From positions 25,479 through 89,478 of the forward strand of contig JABFRU010000042.1 in NCBI GenBank assembly GCA_013140985.1: DNA of 64,000 bases, given 5' to 3'. Below the pieces are notes generated by a model that saw nothing but the letters and a program-made list of their open reading frames with translations, searched no databases and was not told where the DNA came from. Below, piece after piece: positions 36,401 through 44,532 of this stretch. A program made the translations under genes and the position numbers. The stretch comes from Chitinophagaceae bacterium (lineage in GTDB: Bacteria; Bacteroidota; Bacteroidia; Chitinophagales; Chitinophagaceae). How positions within the stretch are numbered: position 1 is the stretch's first letter; every line of letters starts with the position of its first letter.

Positions 36401-36970
36401 TTTAAGGAATCTAATTCTCCCTCTCCGCAAGGAGAGGGTCGGGGTGAGGCCTTTCTGGTCACCAATGATGAACCAACAGCAGAAGAATTAAAAGTATTAC
36501 ACAACACAATACGTAAAATAGAATCTGATACCGAACGATTCAGTTTCAATACCGGTGTCAGCGCATTTATGATCGCTACCAATGAGCTTACCGATCTGAA
36601 ATGCCATAAAAGAAAAATACTTGAACCATTACTCATTCTTTTAGCTCCTTACGCACCGCATATTTCAGAGGAATTGTATGCACAGCTACGAAATTCTCCC
36701 TCTCCGCCAGGAGAGGGTGGGGGTGAGGCTTCTATCCTCAATGCTTCCTATCCTGTTTTTGAAGATAAATATGTGAAAGAAACAACCAAAGCTTATCCCG
36801 TTGCGATAAATGGAAAGACAAGATCGGAACTGACGCTTTCTTTGGATGTAACGCAGGAACAGGTAGAGCAAATAGTTTTGCAGGATCCCATCGTTCAAAA
36901 ATGGCTGGATGGTAAAACCCCGAAAAAGATCATTTATGTAAAAAACAAGATGATCAATGTGGTGATATAG
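33500..36970 (+). CDS. leuS: leucyl-tRNA synthetase with an in-frame DUF559 nuclease insertion and five palindromic repeats
   Basis: Class I synthetase charging tRNA-Leu. It is 1156 residues, against roughly 920-960 for the phylum. Core motifs are intact: HVGH at 48-51, KMSKS at 909-913, editing-site TTRPDTIFG just after the insert, and GSSWYFLRYMD. At residues 293-462, inside the start of the CP1 editing domain (after GAEIDFKLWGG, before RVYTTRPDT), sits a complete DUF559 PD-(D/E)XK domain: TEAEDILWQRLRNNQLGAK, RRQHAIQGYIADFVF, LVIEVDGEYH, DARTKFL, LLRFTNEEV. It is bounded by inverted palindromes A and B. Three more palindromes add SPSPxGEGxGEA-type peptides near 695, 973 and 1066. One frame throughout, so it is translated. 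Confidence 0.96.
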   Translation: MEYNFRDIEKKWQQWWSENKVYKVSNDSPKPKCYVLDMFPYPSGAGLHVGHPLGYIASDIYSRYKRLKGFNVLHPMGYDAFGLPAEQYAIEHGIHPAVSTAANIKNFRSQLDKIGFCYDWDREVNTSKPGYYKWTQWIFLQLFNSYFCHTEKKALPISKLIKKYEEKGAVPKTGEFIPGKHFTAEQWKAFSEKEKADVLMRRRLAYCGYGEVNWCEALGTVLANDEVVNGVSERGGHPVVKKTLRQWYLRITEYADRLLEGLDKVDFSDAMKEMQTNWIGKSTGAEIDFKLWGGASPLPSPGGEEISQDPVKEKFFRTADSGNWHILKKYGRENRKDPTEAEDILWQRLRNNQLGAKVRRQHAIQGYIADFVFLEVKLVIEVDGEYHNEEEQKIYDDARTKFLNEFGLQLLRFTNEEVISNTEKVINEIKSSIEQQRQKFKTTAADGELSPSPQGEGRGEAKLRVYTTRPDTIFGVDFMVIAPEHELVEEITTDEQKQAVDEYIAYVKSRSERERMAEKKISGVFTGAYALNPFNGREIPIWISEYVLAGYGTGAIMGVPCGDERDHRFAKHFNIPITNIIGEYYTGEDANPTYDAVLENSDFINGMKMKDAIDVVVRKVEEMGIGQRKVNYKMRDAAFSRQRYWGEPFPIVWKNEIAYPLSESELPVELPHMDDLKPGPDAQGPLANLTEWINLPSPSGEGLGVRREVNTMPGYAGSSWYFLRYMDPDNEKEFCSRKAADYWGQVDLYIGGTEHAVGHLLYSRMWTKFLFDLGLIEHDEPYKRLVNQGMIQGSSRFAYFLTVNYSSLNSESKSTRVFLSKKWVDIIESDNTQKFISEKISEVLGKKIALHHVDVSYGEKPIPTHVDVNIVDGVELDIEAFKRWRSGEYANAEFILEDGKYICGVETEKMSKSKFNTVNPDDLVMKYGADTFRMYEMFLGPVEMSKPWDTKGIEGVHRFLKKFWRLFFKESNSPSPQGEGRGEAFLVTNDEPTAEELKVLHNTIRKIESDTERFSFNTGVSAFMIATNELTDLKCHKRKILEPLLILLAPYAPHISEELYAQLRNSPSPPGEGGGEASILNASYPVFEDKYVKETTKAYPVAINGKTRSELTLSLDVTQEQVEQIVLQDPIVQKWLDGKTPKKIIYVKNKMINVVI
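34382..34412 (-). repeat. palindromic element copy A (inverted) at the left edge of the DUF559 insert
   Basis: GCCTCACCC (34382-34390), then CCCTCTCC TGGC GGAGAGG (34394-34412). Read in reverse it matches copies B-E. In LeuRS it encodes GASPLPSPGGEEIS. Confidence 0.85.
34848..34881 (+). repeat. palindromic element copy B at the right edge of the DUF559 insert
   Basis: CTCCCTCTCC GCAA GGAGAGGG, then CCGGGGTGAGGC. It encodes SPSPQGEGRGEA in LeuRS, identical to the peptide from copy D. Confidence 0.88.
35582..35618 (+). repeat. palindromic element copy C in leuS
   Basis: CTCCCCTCTCC GTCA GGAGAGGGG TTGGGGGTGAGGC. It encodes LPSPSGEGLGVRRE between LTEWIN and VNTMPGYAGSSWYF, inside the catalytic region. 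Confidence 0.85.
36417..36450 (+). repeat. palindromic element copy D in leuS
   Basis: CTCCCTCTCC GCAA GGAGAGGG TCGGGGTGAGGC. It encodes SPSPQGEGRGEA after the KMSKS domain (after FWRLFFKESN). Confidence 0.88.
36696..36729 (+). repeat. palindromic element copy E in leuS
   Basis: CTCCCTCTCC GCCA GGAGAGGG TGGGGGTGAGGC. It encodes SPSPPGEGGGEA in the anticodon-binding domain (after EELYAQLRN, before SILNASYP). Confidence 0.88.
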
Positions 36971-37064
36971 GAGCTTTTTTACATTTGATACGGGATAAAA
37001 AGCCATGCAGTAATTCAGGCCTTTTTCATCGCATAATTTGACCCTATTTCAGGCCTTGTCACAC

Positions 37065-37081
37065 CCCGAACTTGTTCCGGG
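37065..37081. repeat. palindrome CCCGAA/TCCGGG downstream of leuS
   Basis: CCCGAA CTTGT TCCGGG, within CACACCCCG...GGGTAAATAAAT. It is a near copy of the hairpin at 28875-28891 and may help end leuS transcription, though it lacks a T-run. Confidence 0.5.
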
Positions 37082-37193
37082 TAAATAAATTATGACCAAA
37101 AATTGTTGCACTCAAAAAAAGCCTTAACTTCCCCCCGCAAAACCATCCAATTTGGGATGAGGCTTATAATATTCTAACAACCAAACTAAGCTT

Positions 37194-40100
37194 ATGAAGA
37201 AAATATACTTCCTGGTAACTTCGTTACTATTGATTACAGGATATGCAGCGCAGAGCCAATGTACTAATGGCTCCGCATTTGGTAGTGCGGTAGCACCCAC
37301 CACCAACACTACTCCCACTACAATTACTACATGTGCTTTTGGCGGTGAGTATAGTACTATAACCGGTGCAACGGCTGGTTCAACTTATTTGTTTAATGCT
37401 ACCGGGGGAGCAGGTAACTTTATAACTATACGCCAGGGAACTCCGGGTGGTGCTGTTCTTGGTTTTGGAGTTCCTCCTCTTAGTGTGGTTTGTACTGTTT
37501 CCGGGAATTTATATCTGCATTATAATACCAACGCATCTTGCGGAACCGATGGTTCTTGTCATACAGGAACAGTGCAGTGTACAAGCTGCCCGGCTCCTCC
37601 GGATCCTTGTACAAGTATCGTCAACATTCCAGCTTGTGCTACCCCTGTAGTTACAGCGCACAATGGAGCTGGATCATGGAGTGTGACTGCCTGCGGTTTC
37701 AGTACGCCGGGACAGGAAAGAATATATTCTTTTACCCCTGCGACTACAGGTGTTTATAGCCTTAATGTTACAGCAGTTGGTGTATCAGGCTTTCTTGATT
37801 ATTACTGGAAATTACAATCTGCGGGTTGTGGCCCTACAGGATGGACATGTATTGATGATAACAGTGCTGTTGGAACTGATCCTATCGGTTTACTCACAGC
37901 AGGCGTACCGATATATATCCTTGTTGATGATGAAACTACTGCGGCTACCACCCATACTTTCAATATTAGTTGCGGATCAGTTGCCCCTGCCAATGATCTT
38001 TGTAGCGGTGCCCTTCCGCTTCCTTGTAATGGAAGCGTAGCTGGTACCACAGTTGGTTCTACGATCGATGCAGTAGGCACTTGTGTTACAACTTTAAATA
38101 CGGCAGGAGGTGTATGGTACACTTTTGTGGGAAATGGGGCTCCGAATACTATAAGCACATGTACAGGTACAGCTTATGACTCCAAAATTGGTGTGTTCTC
38201 AGGTTCCTGTGGTAGTCTGATTTGTGTAACCGGTAATGATGATGCCTGCGGATTGCAATCATCTGTCACATTTACTGCTAATACAGGTACCACATATTAT
38301 GTGTTGGTTACAGGATTTGGTTCGGCAACAGGGGCCTTTACTTTAACAAGAACCAGCGTTCTTCCAAATGATCTGTGTACCGGCGCTATTACTATTAATT
38401 GCGGCCAGACCATTACAGGTTCTACGGCTTGCGGCGCTACAACAGATGCTGTTGCCACATGCGTTACTGCATTGAACACAGCGCCGGGTGTATGGTATCG
38501 GTTTGTTGGAGATGCTTCACCGGTTACATTAAGCCTTTGCGGTTCTTCTTATGACACCAAAATTGGTGTATTCACAGGAACCTGTACAGCCCTTACCTGC
38601 GTTACCGGCAACGATGATTTTTGCGGAGTCCAATCACAGGTAACGTTTAATACAAATGCAGGAGTTACATATTATATACTCGTAACAGGATTTAGTACAA
38701 ACACGGGCAACTTTACATTGACCCGCACCTGTGCACCAGCTTGTGCAGGGGTTCCTTCACCGGGATCTGTTACTCCTGTTGCTTCTACAGTATGCAGGGG
38801 AACGAATGTAACGTTAACGGCCAGTGGTTATACTAATTCCGGACTTCTGTTCCAATGGAATTCTGCCCCGGCAGCAGCAGGGCCGTATGCGCCAATAGCC
38901 GGAGCCGTCAGCAATGTTTATACAGCTGCTCCAACTGTTACGACTTACTATACAGTAACTGTAACTTGTAGTATTGGTGGTGGTGCAGCTACTACTTCTC
39001 CGCCAGTAGTTATAAATGTTGACGGTATTCAGCATATAAATGTTTCAGCAACACCTTCTACATTATGTGCGGGTAGTAGTACCGCTATTACAGGTACTGC
39101 TATTAATGGTATCACATTATCATCTATGGTGGTGGTAGCAAACTCTGGTACCATCAACCTTGCAATTCCTGATAATAACCCAACAGGAGCAAGTCATACA
39201 ATGGCTGTTCCGGCAGGTATTATCAGTACTAATCCAGCCGACCTGAGAGTAAGGGTAAATATGGTTCATACATGGGTAGGTGACGTTGCATTCCGAATCA
39301 CCAGTCCTTGCGGTACCACCTTCTTGTTTGACAGGCCCGGAACAACAGGAGCCGGGTTTGGTAATGCCGATGATGTTAACGGGGTATATACTTTTGATGT
39401 GGCTGTTGCTCCCATTATTCCTGAAGCGTCAGTAGGAGGATTAGTCCCTCCGGGTAGTTACAGACCTTCTGATGCTGCGGGTGCCGGTAATCCAACATGG
39501 TCACCGCTTACATTCCCATGCGCTGCTACGGGCAACTGGACTATCACTGGTATTGACGCAGCAGGAGGTGATGTTGGTACAATCAGAGACTGGCAGATAC
39601 TGGCGCCATCGCCAAGTAACTATACACATACACTTACTGGTGGTGCCGGAACGATAACACAAAATGCATCAACAGGTGTTGCGAATGCGACAGGTAACTT
39701 TACTGTTTCAAATATCCCTGCGGGTAATCACACATTTACATTGACATCAACAGATCCATTTGGTTGTTCTGTTGCTAGTCCTGTTAGCATAACAGTGAAC
39801 CCGATACCTGTAATTACGTTTAGTCCTCCTTCGGCTACCATTTGTAATGGACAGATACAACAAATAAATGTGTATGCTGCTCCGGGAGGAATACTGCAAA
39901 CATTTAGTAACAACACAACAACAAATGTTCCGGGAATAGGAACCTCCGGTATTGGCGGACCATATCCTTCCGTAATAGGTGTTGCAGGATTGCCGGCTGC
40001 AGGTGTATCAGTAAGATCAGTAGAGATCAGGAATTTCAATCATACATTCCCTGATGATGTTGACCTGGTACTTGTATCACCTTCAGGCACTCAACAAGTG

Positions 40101-41732
40101 ATCCTGATGTCTGATGCAGGTGGTGCTACTTCTGCTACAGGTCAGAACTTTACTTTCAGTGATGCTGCTTCAGCCAGTCTTGCCGATGCTGCATTCAATA
40201 ATACAGGAGCCTATAAGCCAACAAATCATCCTGCAAACCCGGATAATTTCCCGGCGCCAGGTCCTTTAAGCCTTACGCAACCGCTTAATCCATTATTGTC
40301 AACGTTTACCGGAGATGTTAATGGAAACTGGAGACTCTATGCAATAGATGATCTTGCCGGAGATGCTGGTCTTATTGGTGGTTGGAGTATTACATTCGAT
40401 GTACCGGCACCAGTAGTACTTACGCAATCTCCTGCGAGTCCAAATACGATATTCACCAATGCAGCTGCAACAATACCATATGTGGCCGGCACACCAGTAT
40501 ATACAGTTTGGGTTAACCCAACAGCAACTACAACATACACAGCTAACGGTTCTGCACTCGGTTGCAATGCTGTACCAGCTTCAATGACTGTAACTGTCAA
40601 TCAATTGCCGACCATAGTAACGCAGCCTTCACCTGCTACCCAAACAGTTTGTCCTGGCTTTACTGTTACTTATACAGTAGTAGCCGGTGGTACAGGTCCA
40701 TTCACTTACCAGTGGCGCAGAAATGGTGTTAACCTTACCAATGGCAGCTTCATTTCAGGAGTTAACACTCCAACACTTACTATTGCGAATGTGCAGGTTG
40801 CTAATGCAGGCACTTATGATGTAGTTGTTTCCGGTGCTTGTACACCACCGGCTACTTCAAATGGAGTTGTATTGAATGTTGGATCTGCTCCAACTATCAC
40901 AACTCAACCTGTTAATACAACAGTTTGCGAAGGCAGCAATGCTACATTGAGTGTGGTAGCTGCAGGCACACCAACGCCTACTATTTTCCAATGGCAGGTA
41001 AGTACCGACGGTGGCGCAACATGGACAAATCTTACAACAGGCGGATCATTTACAGCAACGCTTACACTAAGCAATGTGACCCTTTCCATGAACAATAACA
41101 GGTACAGGGTGATCATTACGAATAGTTGCGCAATGACAATTACTTCCAATGTAATAACGCTTACAGTAAATCCAAGACCCGTAGTTACGGCTCTGGCATT
41201 ACCGGCAAGAATATGTTTGAGCGATACCCTGGTGCCGCTTAGTGGTTCACCAACAGGAGGTACCTGGACTGGCATAGGCGTTTCAGGATTTAACTTTGTT
41301 CCGACTGCAACGGCTGTAGGTACATATACGCTGACCTATACTTTCACCAACAGTTCAGGTTGTACAAATACCGCTTCAGTAGTTGCTAAAGTGGAAGATT
41401 GTCCTGAACGTATCAGGCTGCTGAGCGATGATGGTGTGATATTGTATCCGAATCCGAACAACGGTATATTTAGTATCCGCATCAACAGCACATTGTATAA
41501 TTATCTCGGCATGAAGGTGTATGACATGGCCGGACGCCTTGTAAATGGTAAGGTGGTGAAGAATGGTATTGACCAGGCTCTTGTATCTCCTGTATTTTCA
41601 GGCTTGGTATATGGCCGTGTAGTACCGATCGATCTTTCTTACCTGCCTTCAGGCATGTATCTCGTCAAGTTCTACTACGATGATGGAATCAGGAGTTCTG
41701 AAAAAGGATTCCTTGTATCTATCATAAAATAA
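37194..41732 (+). CDS. very large secreted P-domain/Ig-like adhesin-type protein with T9SS sorting domain
   Basis: A 1512-residue exported protein with signal peptide MKKIYFLVTSLLLITGYAAQ. Residues about 267-390 and 392-515 are a tandem duplication of a Cys-containing beta domain (NDLCSGALPLPCNG / NDLCTGAITINCGQ, each with GVWY(T/R)FVG and KIGVF(S/T)G). Two proprotein-convertase P-like domains follow (about 642-800 and 901-1065; HTWVGDVAFRITSPCG and HTFPDDVDLVLVSPSG), then Ig-like repeats (about 1138-1395, FTYQWRRNG, FQWQVSTDGG) and a T9SS domain (ILYPNPNNGIFSIRI). No catalytic domain is seen, so a surface adhesin or matrix role is likely. It is Thr/Ala/Gly-rich, unlike neighbouring housekeeping genes. 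Confidence 0.85.
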   Translation: MKKIYFLVTSLLLITGYAAQSQCTNGSAFGSAVAPTTNTTPTTITTCAFGGEYSTITGATAGSTYLFNATGGAGNFITIRQGTPGGAVLGFGVPPLSVVCTVSGNLYLHYNTNASCGTDGSCHTGTVQCTSCPAPPDPCTSIVNIPACATPVVTAHNGAGSWSVTACGFSTPGQERIYSFTPATTGVYSLNVTAVGVSGFLDYYWKLQSAGCGPTGWTCIDDNSAVGTDPIGLLTAGVPIYILVDDETTAATTHTFNISCGSVAPANDLCSGALPLPCNGSVAGTTVGSTIDAVGTCVTTLNTAGGVWYTFVGNGAPNTISTCTGTAYDSKIGVFSGSCGSLICVTGNDDACGLQSSVTFTANTGTTYYVLVTGFGSATGAFTLTRTSVLPNDLCTGAITINCGQTITGSTACGATTDAVATCVTALNTAPGVWYRFVGDASPVTLSLCGSSYDTKIGVFTGTCTALTCVTGNDDFCGVQSQVTFNTNAGVTYYILVTGFSTNTGNFTLTRTCAPACAGVPSPGSVTPVASTVCRGTNVTLTASGYTNSGLLFQWNSAPAAAGPYAPIAGAVSNVYTAAPTVTTYYTVTVTCSIGGGAATTSPPVVINVDGIQHINVSATPSTLCAGSSTAITGTAINGITLSSMVVVANSGTINLAIPDNNPTGASHTMAVPAGIISTNPADLRVRVNMVHTWVGDVAFRITSPCGTTFLFDRPGTTGAGFGNADDVNGVYTFDVAVAPIIPEASVGGLVPPGSYRPSDAAGAGNPTWSPLTFPCAATGNWTITGIDAAGGDVGTIRDWQILAPSPSNYTHTLTGGAGTITQNASTGVANATGNFTVSNIPAGNHTFTLTSTDPFGCSVASPVSITVNPIPVITFSPPSATICNGQIQQINVYAAPGGILQTFSNNTTTNVPGIGTSGIGGPYPSVIGVAGLPAAGVSVRSVEIRNFNHTFPDDVDLVLVSPSGTQQVILMSDAGGATSATGQNFTFSDAASASLADAAFNNTGAYKPTNHPANPDNFPAPGPLSLTQPLNPLLSTFTGDVNGNWRLYAIDDLAGDAGLIGGWSITFDVPAPVVLTQSPASPNTIFTNAAATIPYVAGTPVYTVWVNPTATTTYTANGSALGCNAVPASMTVTVNQLPTIVTQPSPATQTVCPGFTVTYTVVAGGTGPFTYQWRRNGVNLTNGSFISGVNTPTLTIANVQVANAGTYDVVVSGACTPPATSNGVVLNVGSAPTITTQPVNTTVCEGSNATLSVVAAGTPTPTIFQWQVSTDGGATWTNLTTGGSFTATLTLSNVTLSMNNNRYRVIITNSCAMTITSNVITLTVNPRPVVTALALPARICLSDTLVPLSGSPTGGTWTGIGVSGFNFVPTATAVGTYTLTYTFTNSSGCTNTASVVAKVEDCPERIRLLSDDGVILYPNPNNGIFSIRINSTLYNYLGMKVYDMAGRLVNGKVVKNGIDQALVSPVFSGLVYGRVVPIDLSYLPSGMYLVKFYYDDGIRSSEKGFLVSIIK

Positions 41733-41755
41733 AAAGATCTCCACTTAAAATAGCA

Positions 41756-41791
41756 AGGCATCCCGACGCTTCGGTCGGGATGCCTTTTTTA
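41756..41791 (+). terminator. strong Rho-independent terminator
   Basis: AGGCATCCCGAC (41756-41767) pairs perfectly with GTCGGGATGCCT (41774-41785) around GCTTCG, followed by TTTTTTAA. It ends the 1512-residue protein gene. Confidence 0.9.
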
Positions 41792-41823
41792 ATTGTTGGA
41801 ACTTTACAGATAACTTTAAGGAT

Positions 41824-42528
41824 ATGGCTAAAACCGGTTTGTTGTCGGTATTGCTGGCTCATCAAAAAGATTTTGGGCCGGTTGTTACGTTCGATCCTGC
41901 CAGGGACAAATTACTTTTATTGGATCTTACGGCGGCTAACAGAAATATTTCAGAAGACATATTGGATGACATCAATACATTTAGCACTTATATAAATGAT
42001 CAGCTAAGAACAAATAATGCCGGGTATGGTATTGGCGGATACAATGAACACAGAACGGTTTATAGCCGCAGCAAAGTGTTTGACGGAACTACGGAACAGG
42101 ATGAACCAAGAAGATTACACCTTGGCATTGATATTTGGGGCAAACCCAATACTCCTGTAAAAGCCCCGCTGGATGGTATCATACACAGCTTTGCATTCAA
42201 TAACAATTTTGGGGATTATGGCGCCACTATTATTCTTGCACAGCAGCTGGATGGAATTACCTTCCACACTTTATATGGTCATTTAAGCTTGAACTCAATA
42301 AAAAATATACAGGAAGGTGACAGGATAAATAAGGGAGATGTATTTGCTGAATTCGGTATTCCACCGGAGAATGGTCATTGGCCGCCACACCTGCATTTCC
42401 AGGTCATTGATGATATTGGTGAATGGAAAGGCGATTATCCCGGCGTTTGTAAATTTTCAGAAAGAGAAAAATGGCTGGCGAATTGCCCGGATCCCGATAT
42501 CATACTGCAGTTAAATCAATACACCTGA
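41824..42528 (+). CDS. M23-family metallopeptidase (LytM domain)
   Basis: A 234-residue protein. The second half is a LytM/lysostaphin-type zinc peptidase domain: HLGIDIW (H99, D103), FHTLYGHLS, and [10 protein letters not shown] carry the Zn ligands and catalytic His. The family cleaves peptidoglycan cross-bridges. The N-terminal 75 residues ([18 protein letters not shown]...) are not a signal peptide, so either export is unconventional or the enzyme acts on a cytoplasmic or other substrate. It lies 37 bases before ruvB on the same strand, without evidence of a functional link. Confidence 0.88.
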   Translation: MAKTGLLSVLLAHQKDFGPVVTFDPARDKLLLLDLTAANRNISEDILDDINTFSTYINDQLRTNNAGYGIGGYNEHRTVYSRSKVFDGTTEQDEPRRLHLGIDIWGKPNTPVKAPLDGIIHSFAFNNNFGDYGATIILAQQLDGITFHTLYGHLSLNSIKNIQEGDRINKGDVFAEFGIPPENGHWPPHLHFQVIDDIGEWKGDYPGVCKFSEREKWLANCPDPDIILQLNQYT

Positions 42529-42565
42529 TCACAAACAGTGCTGGTTAAATAAGTACATTTACAGC

Positions 42566-43594
42566 ATGGCTAACCCCAATTTGAATAGTGATAAGGAAAA
42601 TTTTTCATCGGCTGATGTTGTATTTGAAAATTCCATCCGGCCCGCTGCCATAAATGATTTTGCAGGACAGGAGCAGATCATTGATAATCTCCGCATTTTT
42701 ATTAAAGCAGCCCGGCTTCGTGGCGAAGCATTGGATCATATTTTATTTCATGGCCCGCCGGGTTTGGGCAAAACAACGCTGTCAAGAATTGTGGCCAATG
42801 AAATGGGAGTGAATATCAAGGAAACCTCCGGGCCAGTAGTGGAAAAACCGGGAGATCTTGCTGGCCTATTGACAAGCCTTGAGTCCAATGATGTTTTATT
42901 CATTGATGAGATACACCGGCTGAGTGCAGTCGTGGAAGAATATCTCTATGCGGCTATGGAAGATTACCGTATTGATATTATGATCGACAGTGGCCCCAAT
43001 GCGAGAAGTGTACAGATCAATCTCAATCCTTTTACATTAATAGGAGCCACCACAAGAAGTGGATTATTAACTGCACCATTACTCTCGAGGTTTGCTATCA
43101 AATCAAGATTGGAATACTATAATGCAACAATTTTAAATAAGATCATTATCCGTTCAGCAGGAATATTGGGAACAAAGATCTCATCACAGGCTGTGGAAGA
43201 AATTGCAAGAAGAAGCCGCGGGACACCCCGTATTGCTAATGGCTTACTAAGAAGAGTAAGAGATTTTGCCCAGGTATTAAATGACAGCCAGATAGACCTC
43301 GGCATCACACAACACGCATTGAAAGCGTTGAATGTGGATGAACATGGCCTGGATGATATGGATAACCGGATACTTTCTACGATCATCGAAAAATTCAAAG
43401 GCGGCCCTGTCGGCATTACAACCATCGCTACTGCTGTCGGAGAAGAAGCAGGAACAATAGAAGAAGTATATGAACCATTTTTGATACAGGAAGGATTTTT
43501 GCAACGTACTCCAAGAGGAAGAGAAGTAACAGCGAAGGCATATGAACATTTAGGAAAGAAAGCACCCGGTAATGCAGGAACTCTTTTCGAATAA
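42566..43594 (+). CDS. ruvB: Holliday junction branch migration DNA helicase RuvB
   Basis: A 342-residue AAA+ hexameric motor that drives RuvA-bound junctions. Walker A is [11 protein letters not shown], Walker [10 protein letters not shown], sensor 1 [10 protein letters not shown]. The arginine-finger region is [12 protein letters not shown] and the C-terminal winged-helix has [15 protein letters not shown] and [12 protein letters not shown]. Full length compared with the family. A sequence TACATTTA ends 5 bases before the ATG, a one-base variant of the -7 element. It is followed by a palindrome shared with the convergent response regulator gene. Confidence 0.96.
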   Translation: MANPNLNSDKENFSSADVVFENSIRPAAINDFAGQEQIIDNLRIFIKAARLRGEALDHILFHGPPGLGKTTLSRIVANEMGVNIKETSGPVVEKPGDLAGLLTSLESNDVLFIDEIHRLSAVVEEYLYAAMEDYRIDIMIDSGPNARSVQINLNPFTLIGATTRSGLLTAPLLSRFAIKSRLEYYNATILNKIIIRSAGILGTKISSQAVEEIARRSRGTPRIANGLLRRVRDFAQVLNDSQIDLGITQHALKALNVDEHGLDDMDNRILSTIIEKFKGGPVGITTIATAVGEEAGTIEEVYEPFLIQEGFLQRTPRGREVTAKAYEHLGKKAPGNAGTLFE

Positions 43595-43624
43595 AAAAAA
43601 TGAGCGTTCCATTTGAAACGCTCA
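43594..43624 (-). terminator. hairpin terminator between ruvB and the response regulator
   Basis: TGAGCGTT C CATTTG A AACGCTCA (43601-43624). On the minus strand it is followed by TTTTTTTTAT, so it terminates the response regulator transcript. The core resembles the palindrome at 26310-26335. Confidence 0.75.
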
Positions 43625-43637
43625 TTGCATATTGTCA

Positions 43638-43655
43638 ATTGCTTATTGTCTATTG
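43638..43655. repeat. 18-base repeat at the 3' end of the response regulator gene
   Basis: ATTGCTTATTGTCTATTG, an exact copy of 56153-56170 inside an ABC ATPase gene. Related units (ATTGCATATTGTCA) lie just left. The regulator's stop codon (TAG on the minus strand, 43652-43650) is within it. Confidence 0.75.
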
Positions 43656-44345
43656 CACTACCAACCTGAATCCATTACCATGAATATTGACGATCTCGAT
43701 CTTCGGGTCATCCTTCAGGTATTTTCTAAGCTTGGCGATATAAACATCCATACTGCGGCCATTGAAGTAAGTGTCGCTGCCCCAGATTTTCTTTAAAGCC
43801 TGCTCTCTTGGCAACAGGTCGTTCAAATGTTCGGCCAGCATTTTCAGCAATTCATTTTCTTTTGGAGATAATGTTTGCGTAATGCCATTATGAATTAGCT
43901 GCCGCAACTTTGGATTGAAATGATAGGTGGACAGGTCAAATTCCTTGTTCTCACTTTCCTTATTCTGTTCTTCGTTGCGTTTTAAGATGGCTTTTATTTT
44001 CAGCAACAATACTTCGCTGTCAAAAGGCTTGGTGATATAATCATCAGCGCCGAGTTTATAACCCTGTATCACATCTTCCTTCATTGTTTTTGCACTGAGG
44101 AAGAAAAGAGGAATATCAGGATCAACATCCCGTATTTCTTCTGCCAGCGTAAATCCGTCCATATTGGGCATCATTACATCGAGCAGGCAGAGTTCAAATT
44201 TTTCCCGCTGAAAAGCAGCGAGGCCCAAACGGCCATCCCTTTCCAGGGTTACATCGTAGTCATTCAGTTCAAGATAATTCTTCAATACACTTCCGAGATT
44301 AGGATCATCTTCGCATAAAAGGATCTTGTGTTTCTTAGCTTCCAT
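43650..44345 (-). CDS. OmpR/PhoB-family response regulator (RprY-like)
   Basis: A 231-residue two-component regulator. The receiver domain (1-122) has acidic pocket residues in LLCEDDPN, phospho-acceptor Asp in LLDVMMPNMDG, the switch region FFLSAKT and conserved Lys in DDYITKPFD. The C-terminal winged helix (about 135-230) carries LSPKENELLKMLAEHLND and YFNGRSMDVYIAKLRKYLKDD. The sequence is close to what I recall of Bacteroides RprY, but that identification is from memory. No histidine kinase is adjacent, so it is an orphan in this window. Its stop codon lies in a dispersed repeat. Confidence 0.92.
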   Translation of the reverse strand: MEAKKHKILLCEDDPNLGSVLKNYLELNDYDVTLERDGRLGLAAFQREKFELCLLDVMMPNMDGFTLAEEIRDVDPDIPLFFLSAKTMKEDVIQGYKLGADDYITKPFDSEVLLLKIKAILKRNEEQNKESENKEFDLSTYHFNPKLRQLIHNGITQTLSPKENELLKMLAEHLNDLLPREQALKKIWGSDTYFNGRSMDVYIAKLRKYLKDDPKIEIVNIHGNGFRLVVQ

Positions 44346-44452
44346 TTTCTGGTGGTTTTAATTGTGACAAATAAAGTTAAAGCATTTCGGGGGTTCAAGT
44401 AACCGGGATGAATATTTTGTTAAAACACCGTCTTTTCAAGCCCATAGCTTTT

Positions 44453-44460
44453 TACATTTG
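44453..44460 (+). promoter_or_regulatory. -7 element TACATTTG upstream of the NTF2-like gene
   Basis: A perfect TAnnTTTG 73 bases before the ATG at 44533. No -33 match is seen at the right distance. It would leave a leader of about 65 bases. Confidence 0.4.
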
Positions 44461-44532
44461 TATATTATATAAAAACTGTGCCATGCATGGGTAAAACGGA
44501 CCCTTTTGAATCAAAAGAACTTAAACTACATA

